A stretch of DNA of 56,903 bases from Peptococcaceae bacterium (GTDB lineage Bacteria > Bacillota > Peptococcia > Peptococcales > Peptococcaceae): assembly GCA_017547685.1 (NCBI GenBank), contig JAFYPD010000062.1, forward strand, positions 1 to 56,903. Direction: 5' to 3'. The notes beneath the pieces are model-generated. The model was not told the origin of the DNA. It saw only the letters and a program-made list of their open reading frames with translations, and did no database searches. Both the position numbers and the translations under genes were made by a program. Shown piece after piece: positions 14,743 to 22,996 of this stretch (positions are counted from its first letter, which is position 1; each line of letters begins with the position of its first letter).

Positions 14743-15903
14743 TTAATAGTTTTCTTTGCGGATTTCAAAGAAACTCTGGGCATATTTACATACCGGGCAT
14801 ACTTCCGGAGCCGATGTGCCTTCAGCCAGATGACCGCAGTTGCGACATTCCCATACCTGAGGAGCATCTTTCTGGAATACTTTACTGTCTTTCACATTCT
14901 GTAGTAGAGCCAGATAGCGTTCTTCATGGGCTTTTTCAACAGCAGCTACACCGCGGAACTGGGCAGCCAGCTCATAGAAGCCTTCTTCTTCGGCATCTTT
15001 TGCCATACGTTCGTACATATCAGTCCATTCAGAATTTTCGCCTTCCGCTGCATGGAGCAGATTTTCAGCAGTGTCACCGATTTCGCTCAGTGCTTCAAAC
15101 CATAATTTTGCATGTTCTTTTTCATTTTCTGCAGTCTGCAGGAATAACGCCGCAATCTGTTCAAATCCCTGTGCTTTTGCTACGGCTGCAAAGTAGGTAT
15201 ATTTATTGCGGGCCTGAGATTCTCCTGCAAAAGCTTCCCACAGGTTTTTCTCTGATTTGGTGCCTGCGTATTTATTTTTCTTAGGCGCTTCCTCTTCCAG
15301 TTTTATAAATACACTTGCCGGCTGTTTGCAGCGAGGGCATTTAAAATCTTCGGTCATAGGACCTTCGTGAATATAACCGCATACGGTGCATTTCCATTTT
15401 TCCATTGCTGTTTCCTCCAGTTTTTTATTTTCTGGTTCATTAAATTGAATGAGATGTAATAATTTTCCGATCGTTTCTTTCGGCATATCCTCTGCAGATT
15501 CCTTTAGCAGAGATTCTAAAAATTGTTTTGTATTAGCACTTTGCGGCAGCATATAACCAGCCTCACGGTTTAAATCCTCAGCCATCAGCCGGTTGGATTT
15601 TTCCAGTGCCGCGCCCAGCTTATTCGGCAGTTGGGATGCAATCTGTTCCTGTGTATTTTTACTGTGAACCAGTGCCCGCATAGCATTTACAACAGGATCA
15701 GTTTTCGGCTGCTGTGGAGGCAGGCTGTTCGGCACCATAGAGATTGCTTTGGAAGGACATGCATCCGCACAGGCTCCGCATCCGATACATTTTGTTACAT
15801 CGATGATACTGTTTTCGGTATCTGTCGCACCAGTTGGACAGACATATAAGCAAAGGCAGTCTTTTTCACAAAGACGAAGATTTCTTACAGCATAGCGTTT
15901 CAT
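14743..15903 (-). CDS. Ferredoxin-rubredoxin-rubrerythrin fusion protein
   Basis: A 386-residue oxidative-stress protein. Order of parts: a two-cluster ferredoxin (residues 10-55; the second motif is [12 protein letters not shown], the first the unusual [12 protein letters not shown]); a helical linker (65-160); a rubredoxin-like domain (about 168-200, CTVCGY/CPRCK); a ferritin-like diiron rubrerythrin domain (about 210-345, with [24 protein letters not shown] ligand motifs); and a final rubredoxin (CRNCGH/CPVCKY). Rubrerythrins reduce hydrogen peroxide in anaerobes; the attached ferredoxin could feed electrons directly. ATG 15903 has AAAGGAG. It lies 5 bases downstream of the double-rubredoxin gene, in one operon. 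Confidence 0.88.
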   Translation of the reverse strand: MKRYAVRNLRLCEKDCLCLYVCPTGATDTENSIIDVTKCIGCGACADACPSKAISMVPNSLPPQQPKTDPVVNAMRALVHSKNTQEQIASQLPNKLGAALEKSNRLMAEDLNREAGYMLPQSANTKQFLESLLKESAEDMPKETIGKLLHLIQFNEPENKKLEETAMEKWKCTVCGYIHEGPMTEDFKCPRCKQPASVFIKLEEEAPKKNKYAGTKSEKNLWEAFAGESQARNKYTYFAAVAKAQGFEQIAALFLQTAENEKEHAKLWFEALSEIGDTAENLLHAAEGENSEWTDMYERMAKDAEEEGFYELAAQFRGVAAVEKAHEERYLALLQNVKDSKVFQKDAPQVWECRNCGHLAEGTSAPEVCPVCKYAQSFFEIRKENY

Positions 15904-15908
15904 GTACG

Positions 15909-16574
15909 TCAGCTCCTTTCCGCTTTTTCAAATTTTCTGCTTGGTACTTTACATACCGGGCACAGTTCTGGAGGCTGATTTCCTAAATAAACAAAACCGC
16001 AAACAGTGCATACATATAATTCGTTTGCCTCCAGCATCGCATCGCCTTCTTTTTCATAGCGAGATAACAGCGAATTCACAATGCGTGTTACTTTTTCATT
16101 CCAGGTTAATGCGCGAAGCGCGCCGCGGTCTTTCTGGTCTCTGGCAGTGGCCTGTGCGTAAGGCAGCCCTTGTTCCAGATCATTGGTTACCAGTTTCAAC
16201 AACTCGGCAGCATCACCGGATACCGGCTCCGCTTTTGCCTTGAAATAATCGGCCAGTTCAAAAAACAGCGAAGCCTCTTCCGGCAGATACTGTTTTTCGC
16301 ATCCCCTTGCCAGATTAGAACAGAGAATACTCATTTCATATGCGGAAAGTTCCGAATTCAGTTCCAATACAGCATCTGATACTGCCACCTGTTTTTCCGG
16401 TGCTTCGTTCTGCTTTAAGCGGAATTCCGATTTACCAGCTCCGCACCACGGGCAAACCCATTCATGCGGAATATCTTCCCATTTCGTACCGGCAGCAATC
16501 CCTGATTCCGGAATTCCTTTTGCTTCATCGTAGGTGTAACCGCAAACCGAACATACGTAAATATTCATAGCCAT
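15909..16574 (-). CDS. Protein with N- and C-terminal rubredoxin domains and helical centre
   Basis: A 221-residue protein. The N-terminal 50 residues are a classical rubredoxin ([11 protein letters not shown] then [13 protein letters not shown]). The C-terminus is a second, rubrerythrin-type rubredoxin ([21 protein letters not shown]). The middle (about 70-185) is helical and looks like a degenerate ferritin-like region without a convincing set of diiron ligands. It is likely an electron carrier or partner for the adjacent rubrerythrin fusion. ATG 16574 has GGAGG 8 bases upstream; longer starts lack it. Confidence 0.82.
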   Translation of the reverse strand: MAMNIYVCSVCGYTYDEAKGIPESGIAAGTKWEDIPHEWVCPWCGAGKSEFRLKQNEAPEKQVAVSDAVLELNSELSAYEMSILCSNLARGCEKQYLPEEASLFFELADYFKAKAEPVSGDAAELLKLVTNDLEQGLPYAQATARDQKDRGALRALTWNEKVTRIVNSLLSRYEKEGDAMLEANELYVCTVCGFVYLGNQPPELCPVCKVPSRKFEKAERS

Positions 16575-16708
16575 ATAATCGCCTCCTCGGATTGTTATCA
16601 AAAATTGCTCTTGATGCTGTATATATACACCGATTAGTGGAATATTAAACCAGAAAAATGAAAAAATTTTAGAAAAATTACGAAAAAAATTCTAAATACA
16701 AAATAAAG

Positions 16709-16753
16709 TTGACATATATAGGTTATCTATATATTATTATATGTAGATAATCC
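16709..16753 (+). promoter_or_regulatory. Promoter and palindromic operator of the padR operon
   Basis: A near-perfect sigma-A promoter: TTGACA (16709-16714), 17-base spacer, TATTAT (16732-16737). An inverted repeat overlaps the -10 and start region: GGTTATCTA (16721-16729) against TAGATAATCC (16744-16753). The position suggests autorepression by PadR. A separate 12-base palindrome (16618-16629) lies nearer the divergent rubredoxin gene. Confidence 0.75.
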
Positions 16754-16774
16754 ATTGAATGGCGGGGTGAAAAT

Positions 16775-17125
16775 ATGGCAATTGATAAAAGCCTACAGAC
16801 CGGCAGTACCACTATGCTGCTGTTAAAACTGCTGGAAGAAGAGGATTTATACGGCTATCAGATGATTGAACGGCTGCAGCAGCGCTCTAACAATATATTT
16901 GCACTGAAAGCGGGAACGCTTTATCCTTTGCTGCACAGCCTGGAAGAGCAGGGGCTGGTACAGAGCTATGAACAGACGGCGGAAACAGGCCGTAAACGAA
17001 AATACTACACTCTGACGAAAGCCGGTCAAAAAATGCTGGCAGCAAAAGAACAGGAATGGAATACATTCACAGGGGCAATCAGCCGGGTATTGCAGGGAGG
17101 TGGAGGAATTGCAACCATCCAGTAG
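16775..17125 (+). CDS. PadR family transcriptional regulator
   Basis: A 116-residue winged-helix regulator of the PadR type. It shows LLKLLEEEDLYGYQMIERL, the recognition region GTLYPLLHSLEEQGLV and the wing GRKRKYYTLTKAG. It is short, with the single C-terminal helix of subfamily 2 members. A GGGGTG ribosome site precedes the ATG. It probably represses its own operon through the palindrome over the -10 element. The gene overlaps the membrane protein gene by 26 bases, the common pairing of PadR with a prefix-domain membrane protein. Confidence 0.92.
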   Translation: MAIDKSLQTGSTTMLLLKLLEEEDLYGYQMIERLQQRSNNIFALKAGTLYPLLHSLEEQGLVQSYEQTAETGRKRKYYTLTKAGQKMLAAKEQEWNTFTGAISRVLQGGGGIATIQ

Positions 17126-18494
17126 AGCAAAAGAATATGTAGAACAGGTCTGTGGTGAAATTCGCTGGCAGAAAGCACATGCTGTGGTGCGGGAAGAATT
17201 ATATGCACACATGGAAGATCAGCGGGAGGCGTATCTTTCTGCTGGAATTGCAGAGGAAGAGGCAGATATTCTGGCGGTGGAGGAAATGGGAAATCCTCTG
17301 GAAACCGGAAGTCATTTTGATAACCTGTACCGGCCTCATATGGAGTGGGGCGTACTTTTGTTTACAGGTATTATTGTGGCTGTTGGAATGGTTATGCGTA
17401 TTCAGCTGCTGCGGGAAACCGGCGCAGAAATTGTATGGGAATCTGAATTTCTAATTCTGGCTTTTGGCATGGCTGTTATGATTTACGGCTATAAGCTGGA
17501 TTATACGGCATTGTTTCAGCACTATTTCAGCGGAAAGGTATCTGGTGTTATCTGGGCACTGCTTTGTACATTGGCGGTATATTTTGTTTTTTTCGCAGGA
17601 TGGCATGCGGTTAATGGAAGCATGGGCTGGATTCTGGTAAACGGCAACGATATAATATTTCATTATCTGGGTTTATTGTGGCCTGTTGTTATGTGTGCCT
17701 TTTTATATATGCAGTATCAGAAAGGTGCGAGCGGATATCTGTACAGTTTTACCTTTCTGCTGTTTACCCTGTGTCTCTTTGAAGGCTCCAGCAGTGCGTT
17801 TTTTCTGCTGATGGGAACAGGTTTTTTCATGCATGGGTATGCATTGTGGAAAAACTGGTTTGGCTGCAGCAGAAAATGGGGACTTACTTTTCTGCTGTTT
17901 CCCTTTGTTCTGATTGTGATGATTATACGTTATCCATATCGGCTTGGCAGATTATATGCTGTGTTGCATCCATTTGCCGACCCTGTAGGCTACGGGTATG
18001 CATCTGTACAGATTATGACAACACTGCAGGAGGCGCGAATCATTGGCGAGGGTGGAAAAAATCTGCAGTATGCACTGGAATATATTCCAAATCTGATGAC
18101 CGACCATATTCTGACCGCTGCAGTCAGCCACTGGGGATGGGTTAGCCTTTTGCCGCTGTTTCTGGCTTATGGTATGCTGTTTTATCTAGGATGGCGAGCC
18201 TGCTATCGTGTAAAAAGTCAGGCAGGAAAATTGCTGGTGGTAACTGTCAGCGCCCTATGGCTGCTGCAGATTGCGGGATATCTGTGCAATAATTTTACCA
18301 CCCTGCAGATGGGATGGTATTCTCTTCTGTTTGTGCAGGGGCGGTATAGTTTACTGGCCAATCTGTTTCTGCTGGGCCTTGTGCTTTCGGTGTTTAAAAC
18401 CGGTGCTGTACAGAAAGACGAATGGGAACAGAACAGAAATTTTGAAGAGAAACAGGTGTTTTTGAAAAAGCCTATCCCACAAAACGGGGATTAG
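17100..18494 (+). CDS. FtsW/RodA/SpoVE-like membrane protein with N-terminal prefix domain
   Basis: About 464 residues. The first 80 residues are a soluble helical permease prefix domain (KAHAVVREELYAHMEDQREAYL...EEEADILAVEEMGNP), often seen next to PadR regulators. The rest has about ten hydrophobic segments, ending with SEDS-like features (SHWGWVSLLPLFLAYGMLFY and a terminal LGLVLSVF). True SEDS proteins polymerise peptidoglycan; whether this copy keeps the catalytic Asp was not established. The start is unclear: GTG 17100 and TTG 17109 both sit too near GGAGG-like sequence. A coding-like tail in another frame follows the stop (18494-18568). Confidence 0.72.
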   Translation: MEELQPSSRAKEYVEQVCGEIRWQKAHAVVREELYAHMEDQREAYLSAGIAEEEADILAVEEMGNPLETGSHFDNLYRPHMEWGVLLFTGIIVAVGMVMRIQLLRETGAEIVWESEFLILAFGMAVMIYGYKLDYTALFQHYFSGKVSGVIWALLCTLAVYFVFFAGWHAVNGSMGWILVNGNDIIFHYLGLLWPVVMCAFLYMQYQKGASGYLYSFTFLLFTLCLFEGSSSAFFLLMGTGFFMHGYALWKNWFGCSRKWGLTFLLFPFVLIVMIIRYPYRLGRLYAVLHPFADPVGYGYASVQIMTTLQEARIIGEGGKNLQYALEYIPNLMTDHILTAAVSHWGWVSLLPLFLAYGMLFYLGWRACYRVKSQAGKLLVVTVSALWLLQIAGYLCNNFTTLQMGWYSLLFVQGRYSLLANLFLLGLVLSVFKTGAVQKDEWEQNRNFEEKQVFLKKPIPQNGD

Positions 18495-18603
18495 AAGCCT
18501 TTCTGAAACTGGAATATAATCTGGAAGAACCATTGTTTCACGACTGGAACAGGAAACAAGAGAAATAAAGCAAGATACAGAACATCGAAAGGAGCAGATT
18601 ACA

Positions 18604-18810
18604 ATGGAAAAGACCATGATAATCTCCGGAATGACCTGTCCGCATTGTTATCTGCGGGTGGAACATGCGTTAAACAATCTGAACGGTGTACAGGCTCGCG
18701 TGAATGCGGCAGCAAAAAGCGCGGTTGTTTACTGTGATGATTCGGTGGATGAGGTGACGCTGATTCGTGCCGTGCAGAAAGCAGGATATCAGGTTGTGTC
18801 GGTGAAGTAG
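18604..18810 (+). CDS. Heavy-metal-associated (HMA) domain protein, CopZ-like
   Basis: A 68-residue single HMA domain with the metal-binding loop GMTCPHC near the N-terminus and the family pattern ending ALIRAVQKAGYQV-like. Such proteins bind Cu(I) or other soft metals and pass them to ATPases or regulators. The His between the two Cys is less usual than Ala/Gly in CopZ. The ATG follows AAAGGAGC. No copper ATPase lies nearby, so the partner is unknown. Confidence 0.87.
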   Translation: MEKTMIISGMTCPHCYLRVEHALNNLNGVQARVNAAAKSAVVYCDDSVDEVTLIRAVQKAGYQVVSVK

Positions 18811-18831
18811 CAATGGAAATGGAGATGGAAT

Positions 18832-19776
18832 ATGCGTTTATCTCAGCTGGAATATTTCATTAAGGTTGCGGAATGCGGCTCTATTACAAAAGCGGCGCAG
18901 GAGTTGTTTTTAAGTCAGCCGAGTCTGACGAAATCGATTGCAGGTTTAGAAGCACAATATAATGTGCGTTTATTTGAACGCACTGCAAAAGGAATTACGG
19001 TCACTCTGCAAGGGCAGGAGTTTCTGGAATATGCAAAAACGGCTGTGGATGCCTGTAAAGCTCTGGATAACACGTTCGGCAGCAGAGGGATTCAGAAACT
19101 GCAGAGACTTCGTATTGCCAGCCAGCAGTTTGCATTTTTGTATCCGCTTGTAGAAAAAATCTGTCGGGAAACCCTGGGAGCAGTACACTTCGATATTGAA
19201 GAAACGGATCGCGGACATATTCTTGACCGTATTCTAAAACGAGAAGCGGATATCGGGATTCTGGTTCTTTCGGAAAATGACAGCCGCTATTTTGAACAGG
19301 AAGTACAGAGACAGTCTTTACAGATTCATACACTGGATTATTCTCCTACGTATGTTAGTATGGGAGTGCATTCTCCGTTTTTTGGGCAGTATGGCATTAC
19401 AGCAGAGCAGGCATCTACTCAACTGCATGTTGTACTGGACACTGAAAAAAGCATGCGTCGAAATTATTCATTGGATTCGGAAAATCATTACGTGAATCCG
19501 TCCCGACTGATTTTTTGCAATACAATCGGTGCATGTATCTATTTTCTGCAGAAAACAGATGCCATGCTCTATACACCGAAATGGGTGCTGGATATGATGC
19601 CGCAGCAGGATATCTTTTCGACTATCTTACAGAATGCGGATGGTTCTGTTACAATGAAGCAGAATCGTCTGGTCTGGGTTAGCCGGAAAGACGAGATACT
19701 TGCACCGTTAGCCAGCCAGTTTTTGCAGTATCTGCAGGGGATTTTTCCGGAAAAACACGAGTGTGGATTGGGATAA
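18832..19776 (+). CDS. LysR family transcriptional regulator
   Basis: A 314-residue LysR-type regulator with an N-terminal winged helix (LSQLEYFIKVAECGSITKAAQELFLSQPSLT) and a C-terminal periplasmic-binding-like effector domain. It lies just upstream of the split transketolase genes, separated by a terminator-like hairpin and in the same direction. It may control them, although the usual LysR layout is divergent. A weak ribosome site (GGAGATGG) precedes ATG 18832. The inducer is unknown. Confidence 0.9.
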   Translation: MRLSQLEYFIKVAECGSITKAAQELFLSQPSLTKSIAGLEAQYNVRLFERTAKGITVTLQGQEFLEYAKTAVDACKALDNTFGSRGIQKLQRLRIASQQFAFLYPLVEKICRETLGAVHFDIEETDRGHILDRILKREADIGILVLSENDSRYFEQEVQRQSLQIHTLDYSPTYVSMGVHSPFFGQYGITAEQASTQLHVVLDTEKSMRRNYSLDSENHYVNPSRLIFCNTIGACIYFLQKTDAMLYTPKWVLDMMPQQDIFSTILQNADGSVTMKQNRLVWVSRKDEILAPLASQFLQYLQGIFPEKHECGLG

Positions 19777-19784
19777 ACAGTTTG

Positions 19785-19814
19785 AAAAGCATGGCAGTCA
19801 AGTCATGCTTTTTT
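19785..19814 (+). terminator. Terminator after lysR
   Basis: AAAAGCATG (19785-19793) pairs with CATGCTTTT (19804-19812), with a T run to 19814. It separates the LysR gene from the transketolase operon. Confidence 0.75.
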
Positions 19815-19909
19815 GTTATGACGATTTCATAGTTTTTTGTTATTTGTCTTTCCTTTTTTTACTCGTTAAAATGGAACTACAGGTTTATATACAAGAAAGG
19901 ATGATTTTT

Positions 19910-20788
19910 ATGGCACAAGTTCGTTTAGAAACTGTTCCGGAACTGATTGAAAAAGCTGGCGAGATTCGTAAAGCGATTGCACGCAGTGCAAGATATGCTG
20001 GTAATGTTCACATTGGTGGTCCAATGTCTGCTTCTGACATCACAGTGGCACTGTATTACAAATATTTGGGGTTTGACCCGGAGGATACCGAAAAACCAGA
20101 TCGTAACATGTATATTTTGAGCAAAGGACATAACGGTATTCTGCTGTATTCCATTTTCTGTGATATGGGAATGTATACCTGGGAAGAATTATGGGACAAC
20201 TACAACCGTATTGGTCATACATTTGGCGCGCATCCAAACCGTAAGCTGGTACGCGGTATTGAAGTTTCCACCGGTTCTCTGGGTCATGGCTTAAACTGGG
20301 CTGTAGGTTTTGCACATGCAAACCGCAATGAAAAAATTGATTCCCGCATTTACTGCATGCTGGGTGACGGGGAAATGGAGGAAGGCTCTAACTGGGAAGC
20401 GATTATGTATGCAGGTTCTCATAATCTGGATAATATTGTTGCCATCGTGGACAACAATCATTGTTCTGCTTCTTTCCTCAGCGGTGAAAATATTAAATGG
20501 AATACTATGGCTGACTGCTGGCGTGCATTTGGCTGGAATGTATATGAAATTGACGGTACGAACATGTATGAAATCGATAAAGTATTATCTGAACTGCCGG
20601 CTGTAAATCTGGAAAACCCAGGGAAACCGGTATGTATCATTTCGAATACTACCAAAGGTCAGGGTGTTTCCTATATGATGGAACGTTCTTATGCGTGGCA
20701 TATTGGTGGTCTGGATGATGAAAAATTAGCGGAAACAGAAGCGTTAATCGATGAATATACCGCACAGCAGCTGCAGAGGGGGATGTAA
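19910..20788 (+). CDS. Transketolase, N-terminal (thiamine diphosphate-binding) subunit
   Basis: A 292-residue N-terminal half of a split transketolase. The ThDP/Mg motif GDGEMEEGSNWEA...IVDNNH and the early substrate/phosphate histidine segments (GNVHIGG, SKGHNG, GSLGHGL) are present. Together with the next gene it would move two-carbon ketol units between sugars or related substrates. ATG 19910 stands 9 bases after AGAAAGG; the ATG at 19901 abuts it. In sequence SASFL replaces the usual text after DNN, suggesting a non-housekeeping substrate. The neighbours include a phosphatase-superfamily enzyme and a transporter. Confidence 0.9.
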   Translation: MAQVRLETVPELIEKAGEIRKAIARSARYAGNVHIGGPMSASDITVALYYKYLGFDPEDTEKPDRNMYILSKGHNGILLYSIFCDMGMYTWEELWDNYNRIGHTFGAHPNRKLVRGIEVSTGSLGHGLNWAVGFAHANRNEKIDSRIYCMLGDGEMEEGSNWEAIMYAGSHNLDNIVAIVDNNHCSASFLSGENIKWNTMADCWRAFGWNVYEIDGTNMYEIDKVLSELPAVNLENPGKPVCIISNTTKGQGVSYMMERSYAWHIGGLDDEKLAETEALIDEYTAQQLQRGM

Positions 20789-20789
20789 G

Positions 20790-21755
20790 ATGGCAGGTTT
20801 TACTTTTAATATTACCGATATGGCGGAAATGATGAACGCAAAGGACATCGTTACAAAAAAAATCGTGGAACTGGTAAGAGCAAATCCAAAAGTTTGCTAT
20901 ATTAACTCAGACGGAACAGGTCACAGCGGGATTATTCGTGATATTTATGAGGAGTTTCCGGATCGCGTACTGGATGTCGGGATCGCGGAAATGAATCTGG
21001 TTACAGTAGCAGCAGCAATGGCAAAAAAAGGCTATATTCCGTTTGGTCAGACTTTTGGTCCATTCCTGTGTGTTCGTGCGTTAGATCAGATTCACAATGA
21101 TCTGGCGTACAATGATCTGCCGGTTCGTCTGATTGGCACCCATGGCGGTTTAACATCCGGTTATGGTCCAACTCATAATACCATTGTTGAATTCGGGATT
21201 ATGAATTCCATTCCAAACATGACTATGATTGCACCTTGTGATGCCAACCAGTGTGCAAAAATGCTGGAAGCTTCTCTGACCTATCCTGGTCCAATTTATA
21301 TTCGTATTCCGCGCGGGGAAGAACCTGCAGTTTACAATGAAGATTACGAATATGTAATCGGGAAAGCTATCGAAGTAAAAGACGGGAAAGATGCGACTAT
21401 TATTGCAACTGGTTCCGGTGTGTACAATAGCTTGCAGGCTGCATTGCGGTTACAGGAAAAAGGAATGGATGCAGCTGTAATTGATATGCATACCATTAAA
21501 CCAATTGATAAAGAAGCAATTCTTAATGCTGCACGGAAAACAGGTACCATTATTACTGTGGAAGACCATAATGTTCTGGGCGGTTTAGGCAGCATCGTAG
21601 CAGATGTACTGATGGAAGCTGGTGTTCCGGCAAAACTGAAAAAAATCGGTATTCCAGACACCTTTATTTCTTTGGGTTATCCGGAAGAAATTTATCCATA
21701 TCTGGGTTTTGATGCAGCGGGTATTGCAAAAACGGTAGAGGAATTCTGCAAATGA
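20790..21755 (+). CDS. Transketolase, C-terminal subunit
   Basis: A 321-residue partner subunit with the pyrimidine-binding domain (DVGIAEMNLVTVAAAMAKKG, catalytic Glu in IAEMN), the central GTHGGLTSGYGPTHN segment and a C-terminal transketolase domain (TVEDHNVLGGLGS). It begins one base after the stop of the N-terminal subunit, with GAGGGGG upstream, so the two are made together. Residues that contact sugar phosphate could not be judged by eye. It ends before a strong terminator. Confidence 0.9.
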   Translation: MAGFTFNITDMAEMMNAKDIVTKKIVELVRANPKVCYINSDGTGHSGIIRDIYEEFPDRVLDVGIAEMNLVTVAAAMAKKGYIPFGQTFGPFLCVRALDQIHNDLAYNDLPVRLIGTHGGLTSGYGPTHNTIVEFGIMNSIPNMTMIAPCDANQCAKMLEASLTYPGPIYIRIPRGEEPAVYNEDYEYVIGKAIEVKDGKDATIIATGSGVYNSLQAALRLQEKGMDAAVIDMHTIKPIDKEAILNAARKTGTIITVEDHNVLGGLGSIVADVLMEAGVPAKLKKIGIPDTFISLGYPEEIYPYLGFDAAGIAKTVEEFCK

Positions 21756-21782
21756 TAAATGTATGAAATCTATAGAATAAGC

Positions 21783-21824
21783 AATGAGCGCTCCCACCTT
21801 GAAGGTGGGGGTGCTCATTTTTTT
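21783..21824 (+). terminator. Strong terminator after the transketolase pair
   Basis: The core CCACCTT (21794-21800) pairs with AAGGTGG (21802-21808). The stem extends outward to AATGAGC/GCTCATT and is followed by seven Ts. It lies between convergent genes. Confidence 0.9.
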
Positions 21825-21826
21825 CA

Positions 21827-22771
21827 CTACAGACCATAAAAATCATATTTTTTTAGCATACTGATAAATAATTGTGCTGCCGGACTGAGAGCAGAAGTTG
21901 TATTTGTTACCAGTGTAATGACAGATTTCGGGGAATCAATGATTGGAAGTGCTGTTATATCTTTGTGCTTGAAATACAGTTTTCGGAACTCAAAAGAAGT
22001 AATGAGAGAAACTGCCATTCCGCGACGAATAAGCGCTTTGTGGAAAGCCATATTTTTGGAAAAATACTGGTGCGATGAGACAGGCGGCAATGGATTATCT
22101 TTCGTAGTCAGAATATTAGCGTTTGTATCAAATAAAATTGTTGGTACGGAAGAAATTTCCTTAAGTCTGATTGATTTTCGGTTTTTTAACGGATGGTTAG
22201 TGCTGCAGCAGATGATGAATTCATCAGAAAACAATTGTTCCAGATATACGGTATCAGGAAACTGATAATCAGCATTTTCTGTTACTAAAAAGTCAGGAAT
22301 AAAAATCAATCCAAAATCTCCTTTTTGCTGCCCAATGGCTTCGATTGTATCAATGTTTTCGTTTTCGTACAGCTGGATGTTAATTTTAGGATATTTCCTT
22401 GTATATTGATCCAGCAGACTGACAAGAAGAGGTTCCAGGAGTCTGGTATGGCTGCAAATTGTGAGTGAATCCTCTGCGAGCAATTCTTTATGGCTGAAAT
22501 CAGCGGTATGCAGGTATAAATCTTCTTTTAATTCCCGATAGGTAGCTAGAATCGATTTGCTTTTCTCAAGAAATAAAATACCTTCCTGTGTGAGTTCGGC
22601 ACCACGGTTTGTACGGTTGAGAAAGGTAACTCCAAACTCTTCTTCCAGCTTATTAAGTGAAAAACTAAGTGCCTGCTGGCTGATAAAAAAACGCTGTGCC
22701 GTCTGAGAAATAGAATGAGTTTTAGCGATGTCTTCCAGATAGATAATCTGTTCAGTTTTTATAAAAATCAT
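21827..22771 (-). CDS. LysR family transcriptional regulator
   Basis: A 314-residue LysR-type regulator with winged helix IIYLEDIAKTHSISQTAQRFFISQQALSFSLNKLE and a C-terminal effector-binding domain. The start is uncertain: ATG 22771 has AAAGGG directly before it, while ATG 22783 has no ribosome site. Longer frame extension to 22921 is not supported. It is divergent from the phosphatase-superfamily gene at 22997, the usual arrangement for LysR and its target, so it probably controls that gene and perhaps the transporter. Confidence 0.87.
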   Translation of the reverse strand: MIFIKTEQIIYLEDIAKTHSISQTAQRFFISQQALSFSLNKLEEEFGVTFLNRTNRGAELTQEGILFLEKSKSILATYRELKEDLYLHTADFSHKELLAEDSLTICSHTRLLEPLLVSLLDQYTRKYPKINIQLYENENIDTIEAIGQQKGDFGLIFIPDFLVTENADYQFPDTVYLEQLFSDEFIICCSTNHPLKNRKSIRLKEISSVPTILFDTNANILTTKDNPLPPVSSHQYFSKNMAFHKALIRRGMAVSLITSFEFRKLYFKHKDITALPIIDSPKSVITLVTNTTSALSPAAQLFISMLKKYDFYGL

Positions 22772-22996
22772 CCCTTTCTGCATGGTACTGAAATAAGATA
22801 TCGTCCTTTTAGAATTTAAGTGTAACATATCAGATATGCTTATACAACGAAAAAATAGCTGCCACAAAAAAGTCTTGATGCGAAAAGAAATGCAGCAGTT
22901 TTCCTCTGTTGGACGAAGCAAATATAAAGCGATATATTAAATTCATAAACAAAACTAATTCTTTTGTTAACTGTGTAGTGATGGGAGGAAAACACA

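Noticed and set aside
22772-22921. Longer N-terminus for the second LysR protein
   Set aside because: The extension has no family similarity or ribosome site and would run into the divergent promoter region.
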